This document shows, piece after piece, positions 1-7,630 of a DNA stretch of 61,546 bases. This DNA is from Pelagibacteraceae bacterium (lineage in GTDB: Bacteria > Pseudomonadota > Alphaproteobacteria > Pelagibacterales > Pelagibacteraceae). How positions within the stretch are numbered: the first letter of the stretch is position 1; the number at the start of each line of letters is the position of its first letter. The stretch lies in NCBI GenBank assembly GCA_008638205.1, contig VTPO01000008.1, positions 1-61,546 of the forward strand, written 5' to 3'. The notes below the pieces were generated by a model. It was not told the DNA's origin and ran no database searches. It saw only the letters and a list, made by a program, of their open reading frames with translations. A program made the translations under genes and the position numbers.

Positions 1-36
1 AAAATCAATCAATATTCAATGGAAGGAATACAGTGA
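1..36 (+). CDS. possible 3' end of an upstream gene (partial), perhaps the proV ATPase
   Basis: Frame 1 is open from the window edge to a TGA at 34-36, which overlaps the GTG start of the next gene by four bases (GTGA). That overlap is the usual junction in a tightly packed operon. The ABC system that follows has a binding protein and a permease but no ATPase here, so a ProV-type ATPase ending at this point is the natural guess. Only eleven codons are visible, so identity cannot be shown; this is inference from context. Confidence 0.3.
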   Translation, partial: KINQYSMEGIQ

Positions 37-983
37 AAACACTAAAATCAATAATTTATCTGTCTTTGTTTGTTTTGGCATCGACGATGTCCCAAGCCAA
101 GGAGGTTAAAATGGCTAAAGCTAACTGGGATACAGGATATTTCCAGGCTGAAGTTTACAAAATGGCCTTAGAAGAGCTAGGTTATAAAGTTAAAAAGCCA
201 AAGGCTATTAAGCCCTCTATCTTTTATGTGGCAGCTGCCCAAGGGGATTTAGACTTGTGGGTCAATGGATGGTTTGGAACCCACGATACGTATCTAGCCG
301 AAACTAAAGGAAAAGTTAAAAAAGTTGGCTATGTTATGAAAAAGGGTGGTCTACAAGGATACTTGGTAGATAAAAAAACGGCTGACCGTCTTAACATTAA
401 GAGCGTTCTAGATATTAAGAAACATGCAAAACAATTTGATGCCAATAATGATGGCAAAGCAGATATGGTTGCTTGTCCTCCAGGATGGGGATGTGAAAAG
501 CAAATTACCAAGCATTTTGCAGAACTTAAATTAGGAGAATTCATCAATCCTATTCAAGCAGAATACTCTGCTTCTATGGCTGATGCTTTAGCAAGATATA
601 AAAATGGAAAATCAGTTCTTTTTTATACCTGGACTCCAAACTGGACAGTAGGTGCATTTAAACTTGGCAAGGATGTAGTTTGGATTGAAGTTCCTTACTC
701 AAAAACAAAAGTTACAGAAGTGGCTAATGCAACAAAACCTTCTATTAATTTAGGTTTTGGAGCGGATGATATTCGTCCAGCTGCAAATGTGGAATTTTTG
801 AAAAAAAATCCAAAAGTGGAAAAGCTACTGGAAGTAGCATCTATTCCTTTAGCCGATATCGCAGCACAAAATATGCAGATGAATAAAGGTGAAAAAAGTG
901 AGAGACAAGTAAAAGATCATGCTAAAGCATGGATTAAAATAAATCAAAAAACATTTGATAGCTGGATTGCAGCTGCAAAATAG
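33..983 (+). CDS. proX: glycine betaine/proline-type ABC transporter substrate-binding protein (OpuAC/ProX family)
   Basis: Periplasmic binding protein for a quaternary amine or related compatible solute, delivering it to the permease encoded next. Residues 1-22 form a signal peptide (basic start, hydrophobic core, ending near SQAKE). The mature part has the OpuAC-domain look: an early KANWDTGYFQAEVYK segment, the LDLWVNGW motif around residue 75-82 and aromatic residues (YTWTPNW) that in this family build the cation-binding cage. Start is GTG at 33, preceded by a GGAAGGA ribosome site at 21-27. The permease begins four bases after the stop. The exact ligand (glycine betaine, proline betaine, choline or other) cannot be read from sequence. 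Confidence 0.88.
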   Translation: MKTLKSIIYLSLFVLASTMSQAKEVKMAKANWDTGYFQAEVYKMALEELGYKVKKPKAIKPSIFYVAAAQGDLDLWVNGWFGTHDTYLAETKGKVKKVGYVMKKGGLQGYLVDKKTADRLNIKSVLDIKKHAKQFDANNDGKADMVACPPGWGCEKQITKHFAELKLGEFINPIQAEYSASMADALARYKNGKSVLFYTWTPNWTVGAFKLGKDVVWIEVPYSKTKVTEVANATKPSINLGFGADDIRPAANVEFLKKNPKVEKLLEVASIPLADIAAQNMQMNKGEKSERQVKDHAKAWIKINQKTFDSWIAAAK

Positions 984-987
984 TTAA

Positions 988-1824
988 TTGAACATTTTTA
1001 ATCCATCGACGTACGCTTACATTCCATTATCGGAATGGGTAGAAAAATACTTCAAAGAGTGGTTGTTTGATCAACGACCACTCTTTAAGAAGTTATCTGT
1101 TCCCATTGATAGTGTTTTAAATAGCTTGGATTATTTTTTTAATTTAGTTCCTTTGCCCATCGTTATTTTATTCTTTGCTTATTTTGCCTTTAAAACTAAT
1201 GGAATTAAATTTGCCATTTTTACTTTTTGTAGTTTAATTTTTATTGATTTAGTAGATGTCTGGGAAGAGACCATGACTACGATGGCCATGATTATTACGG
1301 CCGTTTTATTTTGTTCTGTGATTGGAATTCCTATTGGCATTGCCGCATCTAGAAGTAATTTATTTGAAAAAATATTAAGGCCAATCTTAGATGTAATGCA
1401 AACCATACCTAGTTTTGTTTATTTAATTCCTGTGGTGATGTTATTTGGAATTGGAATTACTCCAGGAGTGATTGCGATTATTATTTTCTCAATTGCACCC
1501 GTGATTCGTCTAACTAATTTAGGATTAAGACAGGTAGAAAAAAGATTTAAAGATGCAGCCAGAGCCTTAGGCTGTAATAAGTGGCTAGTGCTTTATAAAA
1601 TTGAACTACCGTTAGCGTTAAAAACTATTATGGCAGGAGTGAATCAAACCCTCATGTTATCCTTATCCATGGCAGTGATTGCAGCTTTGATTGGAGCGGG
1701 TGGTTTAGGACTTACGGTTTATGTAGGGTTAGGAAGATTAGATATTGGTCAGGCTCTCGTTGGTGGAATAGGAATTGTTTTGATTGCTATTATCTTTGAC
1801 CGAATTTCTCAAAAATTTATTTAG
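988..1824 (+). CDS. proW: glycine betaine/proline-type ABC transporter permease (ProW family)
   Basis: Inner-membrane permease partner of the preceding binding protein. The 278-residue protein has several hydrophobic segments and the binding-protein-dependent transport signature region (GCNKWLVLYKIELPLALKTI), with the EAA-type loop DAARALGC that contacts the ATPase. Translation appears to start at TTG 988, four bases after the proX stop, giving a plausible N-terminus (MNIFNPSTYAYIPLSEWVE) typical of ProW. The gene ends by overlapping the convergent nuclease gene by eight bases. No cognate ATPase gene lies downstream. Confidence 0.87.
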   Translation: MNIFNPSTYAYIPLSEWVEKYFKEWLFDQRPLFKKLSVPIDSVLNSLDYFFNLVPLPIVILFFAYFAFKTNGIKFAIFTFCSLIFIDLVDVWEETMTTMAMIITAVLFCSVIGIPIGIAASRSNLFEKILRPILDVMQTIPSFVYLIPVVMLFGIGITPGVIAIIIFSIAPVIRLTNLGLRQVEKRFKDAARALGCNKWLVLYKIELPLALKTIMAGVNQTLMLSLSMAVIAALIGAGGLGLTVYVGLGRLDIGQALVGGIGIVLIAIIFDRISQKFI

Positions 1825-2284
1825 ATCTTAATTTTCTTCGGTATTCCCAAGGATATTCAAAAGTCATAGACCATAAGCCTAGTTTATTTTCTCTTGCATA
1901 CTGTTCGTCTTCTATAAATTTTTTAGAATATTTACGGTAGGCAAATGCATATCCATTTCGAACCAAATATTTAGATAAGCTTTCCTTATTTACAAAACAT
2001 TCAGCAACAATTCTTTTATAACGATCAATGGTTTCTTCTTTACAAAGAACTGGGCGGTTATTAATTTTTTGGATCAAAGCATCTTTAGCTAACACACCAC
2101 ACATGATAATTTTATTATCTTTACTGCAGGTTTGTTTCATTTCGGGCGTATCTATTCCTGAAAAACGATATTTATTAGAGCCTATATGAATGGTATCTCC
2201 GTCAACTACATAAGCTTTTTCTTGAGAAAAAGCGTTACTAGTGAATAGCAAGATACTTAAAAAAAGAAATTTACAAAAAGTCAT
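1817..2284 (-). CDS. secreted thermonuclease-like (SNase-fold) nuclease
   Basis: Small nuclease of the staphylococcal nuclease family, probably exported. Residues 1-20 are a signal peptide. The SNase core follows: VDGDTI near residue 28, the RFSGIDTPE motif (family Arg and Glu catalytic positions) around 39-47, and DRYKR around 87, where the second catalytic Arg of the family lies. The C-terminal half ends in a GLWSMTFEYPWEYRR segment common in bacterial Nuc proteins. Cysteines are unusually frequent and may form disulfides in the periplasm. Likely roles are DNA scavenging or turnover; the physiological substrate is not evident. Confidence 0.82.
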   Translation of the reverse strand: MTFCKFLFLSILLFTSNAFSQEKAYVVDGDTIHIGSNKYRFSGIDTPEMKQTCSKDNKIIMCGVLAKDALIQKINNRPVLCKEETIDRYKRIVAECFVNKESLSKYLVRNGYAFAYRKYSKKFIEDEQYARENKLGLWSMTFEYPWEYRRKLRSK

Positions 2285-2336
2285 AATTAGTCAAAACAAT
2301 TTAATTAAAAGTAAAGTTCGACACTAAAATAGCAAG

Positions 2337-2780
2337 TTAGTGACAAGCTTGATTAAATTTTTTTAGTCTCCAATAATTATAAGGCCAAGGAGTTACAAAT
2401 CCAACCAATAACATGATCGGCACAACCCACCAAACGAGCATTGCACCTCCGGTTAAAGCGTAGTCAGTCATATTCATGGTAATCTCCATGCTAACCATGG
2501 AAATAAAACTCATGCCACAAGCAGTCTTTAAAGCTTTGGAGAAAGAAAATTGTTGTCTTATTAAAATGTAAGTTTCTAACATAATGCTAGTTAGTAAACC
2601 GTTTATAATAGCCAAAATCATAATACCTAAAATGGGAAAAGGAATTTGGCTTAACTGAAAAAATAAAATAGTTCCAAAATCTCCAATCGAACAACCAATC
2701 ACGCACCACATAGTATTATAAGCGCTTCTTTTCCAAGTATGTTTGCAGCCCCAATGAAAGGAAGTGTTTGTGGTATCCAT
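2337..2780 (-). CDS. DUF4396 membrane protein
   Basis: Polytopic membrane protein of 147 residues with about four hydrophobic segments that I recognise as a DUF4396 family member. The N-terminal cytosolic stretch is rich in potential metal ligands (FHWGCKH, then MWCVIGC). The C-terminus carries TPWPYNYWRLKKF. It lies five bases downstream of a c-type cytochrome on the same strand, so the two are probably cotranscribed. From memory DUF4396 genes are often found near copper oxidase or copper export genes, so a metal-linked role is a reasonable guess, but the function is unknown. Confidence 0.7.
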   Translation of the reverse strand: MDTTNTSFHWGCKHTWKRSAYNTMWCVIGCSIGDFGTILFFQLSQIPFPILGIMILAIINGLLTSIMLETYILIRQQFSFSKALKTACGMSFISMVSMEITMNMTDYALTGGAMLVWWVVPIMLLVGFVTPWPYNYWRLKKFNQACH

Positions 2781-2785
2781 ATTTA

Positions 2786-3223
2786 TTAGTTTGGAGAGCT
2801 TATTTGCATTTGACGCTTATATATTTCATCATTCCAAGTGGATTTTATATAAGCAAGAATATGATCAATATTTTGATCTGTTAGCTTATCTCCAAAGCCA
2901 AGCATCTTACCTTTGTAGTCTTTAATTAATTTAGCATAACCGTATTTAATTACATTGTGCAACATTGAATCTGGGTGATGCCAAGTGTGGGCAGTTCCAT
3001 TTAATGGAGGAGCAAGTCTTTGGCCATCCTCATCTAATTTCATATTCCAGTCTTTGGCACCTGACAAATTTGCTTGATGGCAAGAAGCGCAATTCTGATT
3101 ATATAAAAGTTTTCCTTGTTCCACTGCTGCTTTAGAATCTCTAGAAATAGGAAAGTGATGATTAGCTGGAGAGCTATTCTGGAAAAGCATTACAATTAAT
3201 AGAGTGAGCAGAACTTTCTTCAT
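2786..3223 (-). CDS. small c-type cytochrome, exported
   Basis: Single-heme cytochrome c of 145 residues. A signal peptide covers residues 1-20. The heme attachment motif CASCH has Cys45, Cys48 and His49, preceded by the usual GKLLYNQNC. The likely sixth ligand is Met107 within GKMLGFGDKL, followed by the class I C-terminal helix (DQNIDHILAYIKSTW). It should be a periplasmic or membrane-near electron carrier. The gene is followed at once by the DUF4396 membrane protein on the same strand, suggesting a two-protein unit. The upstream 88 bases separate it from a divergent transporter. Confidence 0.85.
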   Translation of the reverse strand: MKKVLLTLLIVMLFQNSSPANHHFPISRDSKAAVEQGKLLYNQNCASCHQANLSGAKDWNMKLDEDGQRLAPPLNGTAHTWHHPDSMLHNVIKYGYAKLIKDYKGKMLGFGDKLTDQNIDHILAYIKSTWNDEIYKRQMQISSPN

Positions 3224-3311
3224 AGAAAGATTGATTGTACTCCTTTTAAGAGGAAACGGAACATGAAATATGAATATGGCTTTTATTTAATTTGAGCATA
3301 TAAGCAGAAAT

Positions 3312-4211
3312 ATGTTGGAACAATTCAAAAGACAATCTTTAGAAACGCAAGGGATTATATTTATGATCTTGTCCCAATTTTTTTTTGCTGCCAACGATGG
3401 TTTTGTAAAATACATACTGTTAATTCATGATAATGATATTTCTTTTTTGGGTCAGATCGTTTTTATTCGTGGAATATTTGCAACGATCTTTATTGGCTTG
3501 ATCTTGTTTGCAAAAAAACAATTAGAATTAAAAAGAATGCTTACATCGAAGCATCTTCTTACGAGGGGATTGATAGAAGCTGTTTGTGGAATATTTTTTT
3601 TTCTTGGTCTAGCATCCCTACCTTTTGCAGATTTATATGTTTTGTTGAACTTAGCGCCAATTTTAATCACTGCATCAGGTGCTATTTTATTAAAAGAAGT
3701 AGTGGGCTGGAGAAGATGGAGTGCGGTCATTTTAGGGTTTGTGGGAGTGTTGGTTGTAGTGAATCCGGGAGAATTAGAGTTTGGTTATGCCTTTGCTTTT
3801 CCACTCATAGCAGCGATTTTGATTACTTATAGAGATACGTATACCAGATCCTTTCAAGATAAATTTGATAGTATTCAAATTGCTTTTGTCACTTGTTTTG
3901 TGGTGTGTGTTTGCTACGGCATTTACATGCTATTTTATTTGAAGCCTATTCTTTTAAATGAGTTAATTTTGATTTTAATTTCAGCTATTCTACTTTCTTG
4001 TGCTTATATTTTTTCTGTTGCTACGGTAAAAATTGCATCGATCTCTTCTACCTCCACTTTTAGATATACAGTGATTATTTGGGGCTTGTTATTTGGATAT
4101 TTATTTTTTCAAGAAGTTCCCTCGTACCATATGATAGCAGGAGCCTCTATTGTGGTAGCAAGTGGCTTGTTTATTATTTACCGACAAAAACAAATTGGAA
4201 TTATTAATTAG
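3312..4211 (+). CDS. DMT-superfamily transporter (EamA domains)
   Basis: Inner-membrane protein of 299 residues with about ten hydrophobic segments arranged as two EamA repeats. The first starts at residue 13 (GIIFMILSQFFFAANDG) and the second around residue 155. The segment PFADLYVLLNLAPILITASGAILLKE is characteristic of RhaT/EamA permeases. Such proteins export or import metabolites; the substrate cannot be predicted. The stop codon shares the tetranucleotide TTAG with the stop of the convergent apt gene. Confidence 0.85.
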   Translation: MLEQFKRQSLETQGIIFMILSQFFFAANDGFVKYILLIHDNDISFLGQIVFIRGIFATIFIGLILFAKKQLELKRMLTSKHLLTRGLIEAVCGIFFFLGLASLPFADLYVLLNLAPILITASGAILLKEVVGWRRWSAVILGFVGVLVVVNPGELEFGYAFAFPLIAAILITYRDTYTRSFQDKFDSIQIAFVTCFVVCVCYGIYMLFYLKPILLNELILILISAILLSCAYIFSVATVKIASISSTSTFRYTVIIWGLLFGYLFFQEVPSYHMIAGASIVVASGLFIIYRQKQIGIIN

Positions 4212-4735
4212 TGACCTGGAAAATCAATTAATTTAAAGGTTTTGTAACCTTTAGAAAGTAATTTGTTATTTCCTGGCAAATCAAACAAGTCAATTAAAAA
4301 TAAAAAAGCAGACACTTTAGCTTTGCATTTTTCTACTATTTTTGCGGAAGCAAGAGCGGTACCCCCAGTTGCAATTAAATCATCTACAATAATCACTTTA
4401 TCATTTTGGTTGAGGGAATTTTTGTGAACTTCAACAATAGCTGTTCCATACTCAAGTTTGAATTTTTGTGAGATTGTAGTTCCTGGTAATTTATTTTTTT
4501 TTCTTAACAAAACTAAAGGTTTTTTATTTAAATAAGCAAGAGCTGAGGCAAACACAAACCCTCTTGCTTCAATAGCGGCAATTTTAGTATGAGGTATTTT
4601 TTTTGAAATGGCGTGCATTTTTTTAATAACGTAGCTAAATGCCTTTGGGTCTTCGAGTAAGGTAGTTATGTCTCTAAATAAAATTCCTTTTTTAGGATAG
4701 TTAGGAATAGATCTGATATATTTTTTTAAATTCAT
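4208..4735 (-). CDS. apt: adenine phosphoribosyltransferase
   Basis: Cytosolic purine-salvage enzyme converting adenine and PRPP to AMP and pyrophosphate. At 175 residues it has normal length. Visible landmarks are the RSIPNYPKKGILFRDITTLL N-terminus, the adenine-site segment EARGFVFASALAY, and the PRPP-binding loop VIIVDDLIATGGTA. It is divergent from, and only 32 bases away from, a nucleosidase gene whose product would release adenine, and the next gene makes methylthioadenosine. The three together form a plausible polyamine-linked adenine salvage module. Confidence 0.93.
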   Translation of the reverse strand: MNLKKYIRSIPNYPKKGILFRDITTLLEDPKAFSYVIKKMHAISKKIPHTKIAAIEARGFVFASALAYLNKKPLVLLRKKNKLPGTTISQKFKLEYGTAIVEVHKNSLNQNDKVIIVDDLIATGGTALASAKIVEKCKAKVSAFLFLIDLFDLPGNNKLLSKGYKTFKLIDFPGH

Positions 4736-4767
4736 ATTTTAAATTATTACTATATTATTCAAGTATT

Positions 4768-5304
4768 ATGAAAAAGTTATTTGTAGCAGCACTAAAAGAA
4801 GAGGTTCCCAATTTAAATTTTTTTCATTTTACCGGAGTAGGGAAAATTAATGCAACCCATGCCATTACACAGCTAATTTTAAAACATCAGCCTGAAGAAA
4901 TTGTTAATTTTGGCAGCGTCGGCTCTCTCAATAAGGAACTAAAAGGCTTGATTGAGGTTACTAAATTTTATCAAAGAGATATGGATGTGAGAGGGTTAAT
5001 GAATTTAAAGTTAGGAGAAACTCCTTTTGACTCCATTCAGGAGATCATCACCAATGATGCTGGATATTCATGTGGAACAGGAGATAGCTTTGTCCAAAGC
5101 AAAATTGAAATGAATGTAGATGTAGTAGACATGGAAGCGTATGCTCTAGCTAAAATTTGCAAGCTTCACAATGTTGATTTTAAATGTTTTAAATTTATAT
5201 CAGACAATGCAGATGAAAATGCCAGCAGTGATTGGTTAGAAAATTGCAAAAAAGGTTCTCAACTTTTTCTAGAAATGGCTAAAAATTTTTCTTGGGTTAA
5301 GTAG
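4768..5304 (+). CDS. short 5'-methylthioadenosine/S-adenosylhomocysteine nucleosidase-like protein
   Basis: Nucleosidase of the phosphorylase-superfamily (MTAN type), expected to cleave methylthioadenosine and/or adenosylhomocysteine to adenine and a ribose product. It has only 178 residues against about 230 in E. coli MTAN, but the key positions are retained: Glu12 in LKEEV, GVGKINA, the CGTGDSFV segment, Glu123 in VDMEAYA and the acid Asp146 in ISDNAD. The shortening is in the early beta-sheet region. It is followed 54 bases later by the triamine synthase fusion, which produces MTA, and preceded by divergent apt, which uses adenine. Substrate preference is inferred from this context. Confidence 0.78.
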   Translation: MKKLFVAALKEEVPNLNFFHFTGVGKINATHAITQLILKHQPEEIVNFGSVGSLNKELKGLIEVTKFYQRDMDVRGLMNLKLGETPFDSIQEIITNDAGYSCGTGDSFVQSKIEMNVDVVDMEAYALAKICKLHNVDFKCFKFISDNADENASSDWLENCKKGSQLFLEMAKNFSWVK

Positions 5305-5358
5305 TTGATTTTTTTTCTCACTTCTATATAAAAAATTTTCAATTAAAAGGGGCAAGAT

Positions 5359-6399
5359 ATGGTTAAAGTAGGAGATCACGTTACTCTAGATTTTCTAGGA
5401 GTTAAGAAGGAGTATAGCCCTGAGTTTTACGAGAATGTTATCAATAAAATTGCCAAAGCTGCGAAAGTTGGCATTGTAAACATTTCTAAATACGAATTTA
5501 GTCCCCAAGGTTTAACTATGATTGCTCTATTAAAAGAGAGTCATATGAGCTTTCATACCTTTCCTGAAAATGGGATTATTAGCTTTGATTTTTTTACCTG
5601 CGGTAAAGTTAGTCCTATGGTTGCTCACGATATTCTAAAACAAGAAATTGAGCACACAAGTGTGGTTAAAAAAGAATTTCCGCGAGACACTATTCATCCT
5701 TATCATGATATTTATAGTTCAGATGGTCATCAAAAAAGTTACATGGTGGAAGAGTTTATTAAAAGCTTCAAATCAGAACAGGGTCAATTTATTGAAATTT
5801 TAAAGCTAAAAGAATTTGGAAACGCACTGTTTATCGACAATGAAATCCAAGTCGCTGAAAGTGATGAAATTTTATATTCTTCTACTTTTGTGAACTCTTC
5901 ACTAGCCTTATCTGCAAACAATGGTTCTGCAGCTATTATAGGTGGTGGCGATGGGGGAGTGGCGAGAGAGTGTATAAAAAATGGTTTTAACTTTGTTGAT
6001 TGGTTTGAGTTAGACCGAGAAGTGGTAGAGGCTTGCCAAAAGTATCTTCCAGAAGTCTTTAAAAATATAAACAAAAGTAACAACGTTAATTGCATATGGG
6101 GAGATGCTTTTAAAAACATTATTAATTGTGAAGATCAAAAATATGACCATTTGTTCATAGATCTAAATGATGATCCTTACTGCATTAACCTAGCGGAAAA
6201 AAACATAGATAATGTAAAAAGAATTGTTAAAAAAAATGGTGTAATTACAGTGCAAGTAGGTTCTAAAAATAAAAAACCAAAACAAGTAGATGATTGGATT
6301 AGCACTTTAGAAAAAAACTTTGGAAACTCAAAAATTTCAGAAGTGTACATTCCAAGTTTTGATTGTAATTGGAATTTTGTAAGTTCTATTAATAGATAA
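5359..6399 (+). CDS. fused S-adenosylmethionine decarboxylase / spermidine-spermine synthase
   Basis: Two-domain polyamine enzyme. Residues 1-110 are a bacterial-type AdoMet decarboxylase: the pro-enzyme self-cleavage site Glu60-Ser61 (pyruvoyl precursor) lies in KESHMSFHTFPE, with His66 and Cys81, exactly the +5 and +20 spacing of Ser63/His68/Cys83 in the Thermotoga enzyme. Residues 125-346 are an aminopropyltransferase: AESDEILY near 166-173, the nucleotide loop GGGDGG at 195-200, acidic ELDRE at 217-221, and FIDLNDDP at 266-273. Several segments (FIDNEIQVAESD, the IPSF end) resemble human spermine synthase more than canonical SpeE. The protein would make decarboxylated AdoMet and transfer its aminopropyl group, releasing MTA. 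RBS is AAAAGGGGCAAG before ATG 5359. Product, spermidine or another polyamine, is not certain. Confidence 0.87.
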   Translation: MVKVGDHVTLDFLGVKKEYSPEFYENVINKIAKAAKVGIVNISKYEFSPQGLTMIALLKESHMSFHTFPENGIISFDFFTCGKVSPMVAHDILKQEIEHTSVVKKEFPRDTIHPYHDIYSSDGHQKSYMVEEFIKSFKSEQGQFIEILKLKEFGNALFIDNEIQVAESDEILYSSTFVNSSLALSANNGSAAIIGGGDGGVARECIKNGFNFVDWFELDREVVEACQKYLPEVFKNINKSNNVNCIWGDAFKNIINCEDQKYDHLFIDLNDDPYCINLAEKNIDNVKRIVKKNGVITVQVGSKNKKPKQVDDWISTLEKNFGNSKISEVYIPSFDCNWNFVSSINR

Positions 6400-6405
6400 T
6401 CTTAT

Positions 6406-7206
6406 ATGAAATTTAATGTTGCTTGCTTGCAGTTAACCTGTGGAAGTAATGTTGATCAAAATACTCAAAGTATCTTAAATTTTTCCAATCAAGCAATTCA
6501 AGCCAAAGCAGACTTTATTATCACTCCTGAAAATTCATCTATTTTTTCCTCTGATTCAAAAGAACTTTTATCCAAGTCAGAAGGATATGAAAATAATTCT
6601 TTCATAAAAACCATCCAAGCTTTTTCTAAAGAAAAGAAAAAGTGGTTCTTGATTGGAGGAATGCCTATTAAAATTTCTTCAACTAAGCTAGCTAATCGAT
6701 CGTTACTCATTAATCCAAAAGGAGAAATCGTTACGTTTTATGATAAAATACATATGTTTGATGTGATCTTGTCTAAAACTGAAAAATATGAAGAGTCTAA
6801 AAAGTTTTTGGCAGGAAAAGATTTAGTCCATGCAGAACTTCCTTGGGGCAAGTTAGGTTTAAGTATTTGTTATGATGTTCGCTTTCCAAAAATGTATAGA
6901 AAGCTGGCCAAACTTGGTTGTGATTATTTAAGCATTCCAGCAGCCTTTACCAAAACGACAGGAGAGAAACATTGGCATAGTTTGTTAAAAGCAAGGGCTA
7001 TTGAAAACTTTTCTTATGTATTTGCTCCAGCACAAGTGGGAACCCATCCAAACCAAAGACAAACGTATGGACATTCTCTTATCATTTCTCCAGATGGAGC
7101 TATTTTAGCAGAAAAAAAATTAGGGACTGGTTTTATCATAGCTGAAATTGATAGTGAGCTTCCTACACAACTAAGAGCACGCATCCCAAGTTTAAATTTA
7201 GATTAA
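6406..7206 (+). CDS. carbon-nitrogen hydrolase (nitrilase superfamily, Nit2/YafV-like)
   Basis: Cytosolic amidase of the nitrilase superfamily, 266 residues. The Glu-Lys-Cys triad is clear: Glu42 in ITPENS, Lys114 in FYDKIHMFDV, and Cys155 in GLSICYDVRFP. The KIHMFDV and WHSLLKARAIEN segments are characteristic of the Nit1/Nit2 branch, which includes omega-amidase and deaminated-glutathione amidase. It starts six bases after the polyamine fusion gene, so probably shares its transcript. A link to polyamine breakdown is possible, but metabolite repair is equally likely. Its stop shares TTAA with the convergent DUF6165 gene. Confidence 0.86.
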   Translation: MKFNVACLQLTCGSNVDQNTQSILNFSNQAIQAKADFIITPENSSIFSSDSKELLSKSEGYENNSFIKTIQAFSKEKKKWFLIGGMPIKISSTKLANRSLLINPKGEIVTFYDKIHMFDVILSKTEKYEESKKFLAGKDLVHAELPWGKLGLSICYDVRFPKMYRKLAKLGCDYLSIPAAFTKTTGEKHWHSLLKARAIENFSYVFAPAQVGTHPNQRQTYGHSLIISPDGAILAEKKLGTGFIIAEIDSELPTQLRARIPSLNLD

Positions 7207-7601
7207 TAAGCTTTATAGCTTTTAACTTCTGAAATAGTAGAGTTGGTAAGACGGTTAATTTCTGCTTTGATTTTAGCTCGATTGTCATTTTCAATATAGA
7301 CGCTTCTAGCCAATTGAATAAATTTATCACCGAAATCTTTTTGTCGCTCGCATTCTCTTTTTCCTTCTTCAATATCCCACAATGTAAGATTAATGTTTTT
7401 AAGCTTAGTGATTTGTTCTTGCAATTCTGGACTGTGCGTTAGGGAGGCTTGATAGGTGCTATGCAAACTATTTAATTCTTTATTAATAATAACCTGCTTT
7501 TCAGGGTCGGTAATCTTAACTTTTTTAATTTCTAAAATAGTTATTTTGTCCATTAATTCGCCTGCAGAAATTTCCGAAAGTATTTTATTTGTGGTATTCA
7601 T
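7203..7601 (-). CDS. DUF6165 family protein
   Basis: Soluble, charged, mostly helical protein of 132 residues that I recognise as DUF6165 (start KILSEISAGELMDKITILEIK, later LWDIEEGKRECERQKDFG). It has no signal peptide or membrane segment. It is divergent from a heptosyltransferase-like gene with only 29 bases between. From memory this family is often found close to lipopolysaccharide glycosyltransferases. Its molecular function is unknown. Confidence 0.75.
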   Translation of the reverse strand: MNTTNKILSEISAGELMDKITILEIKKVKITDPEKQVIINKELNSLHSTYQASLTHSPELQEQITKLKNINLTLWDIEEGKRECERQKDFGDKFIQLARSVYIENDNRAKIKAEINRLTNSTISEVKSYKAY

Positions 7602-7630
7602 AAGTTTATTAGTTATTTTATTACTAGTTT

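Noticed and set aside
5359-6399. Eukaryotic origin of the spermine-synthase-like fusion
   Set aside because: The decarboxylase part is a bacterial type and active-looking, and codon use and composition match the neighbours, so recent transfer from a eukaryote is not supported.
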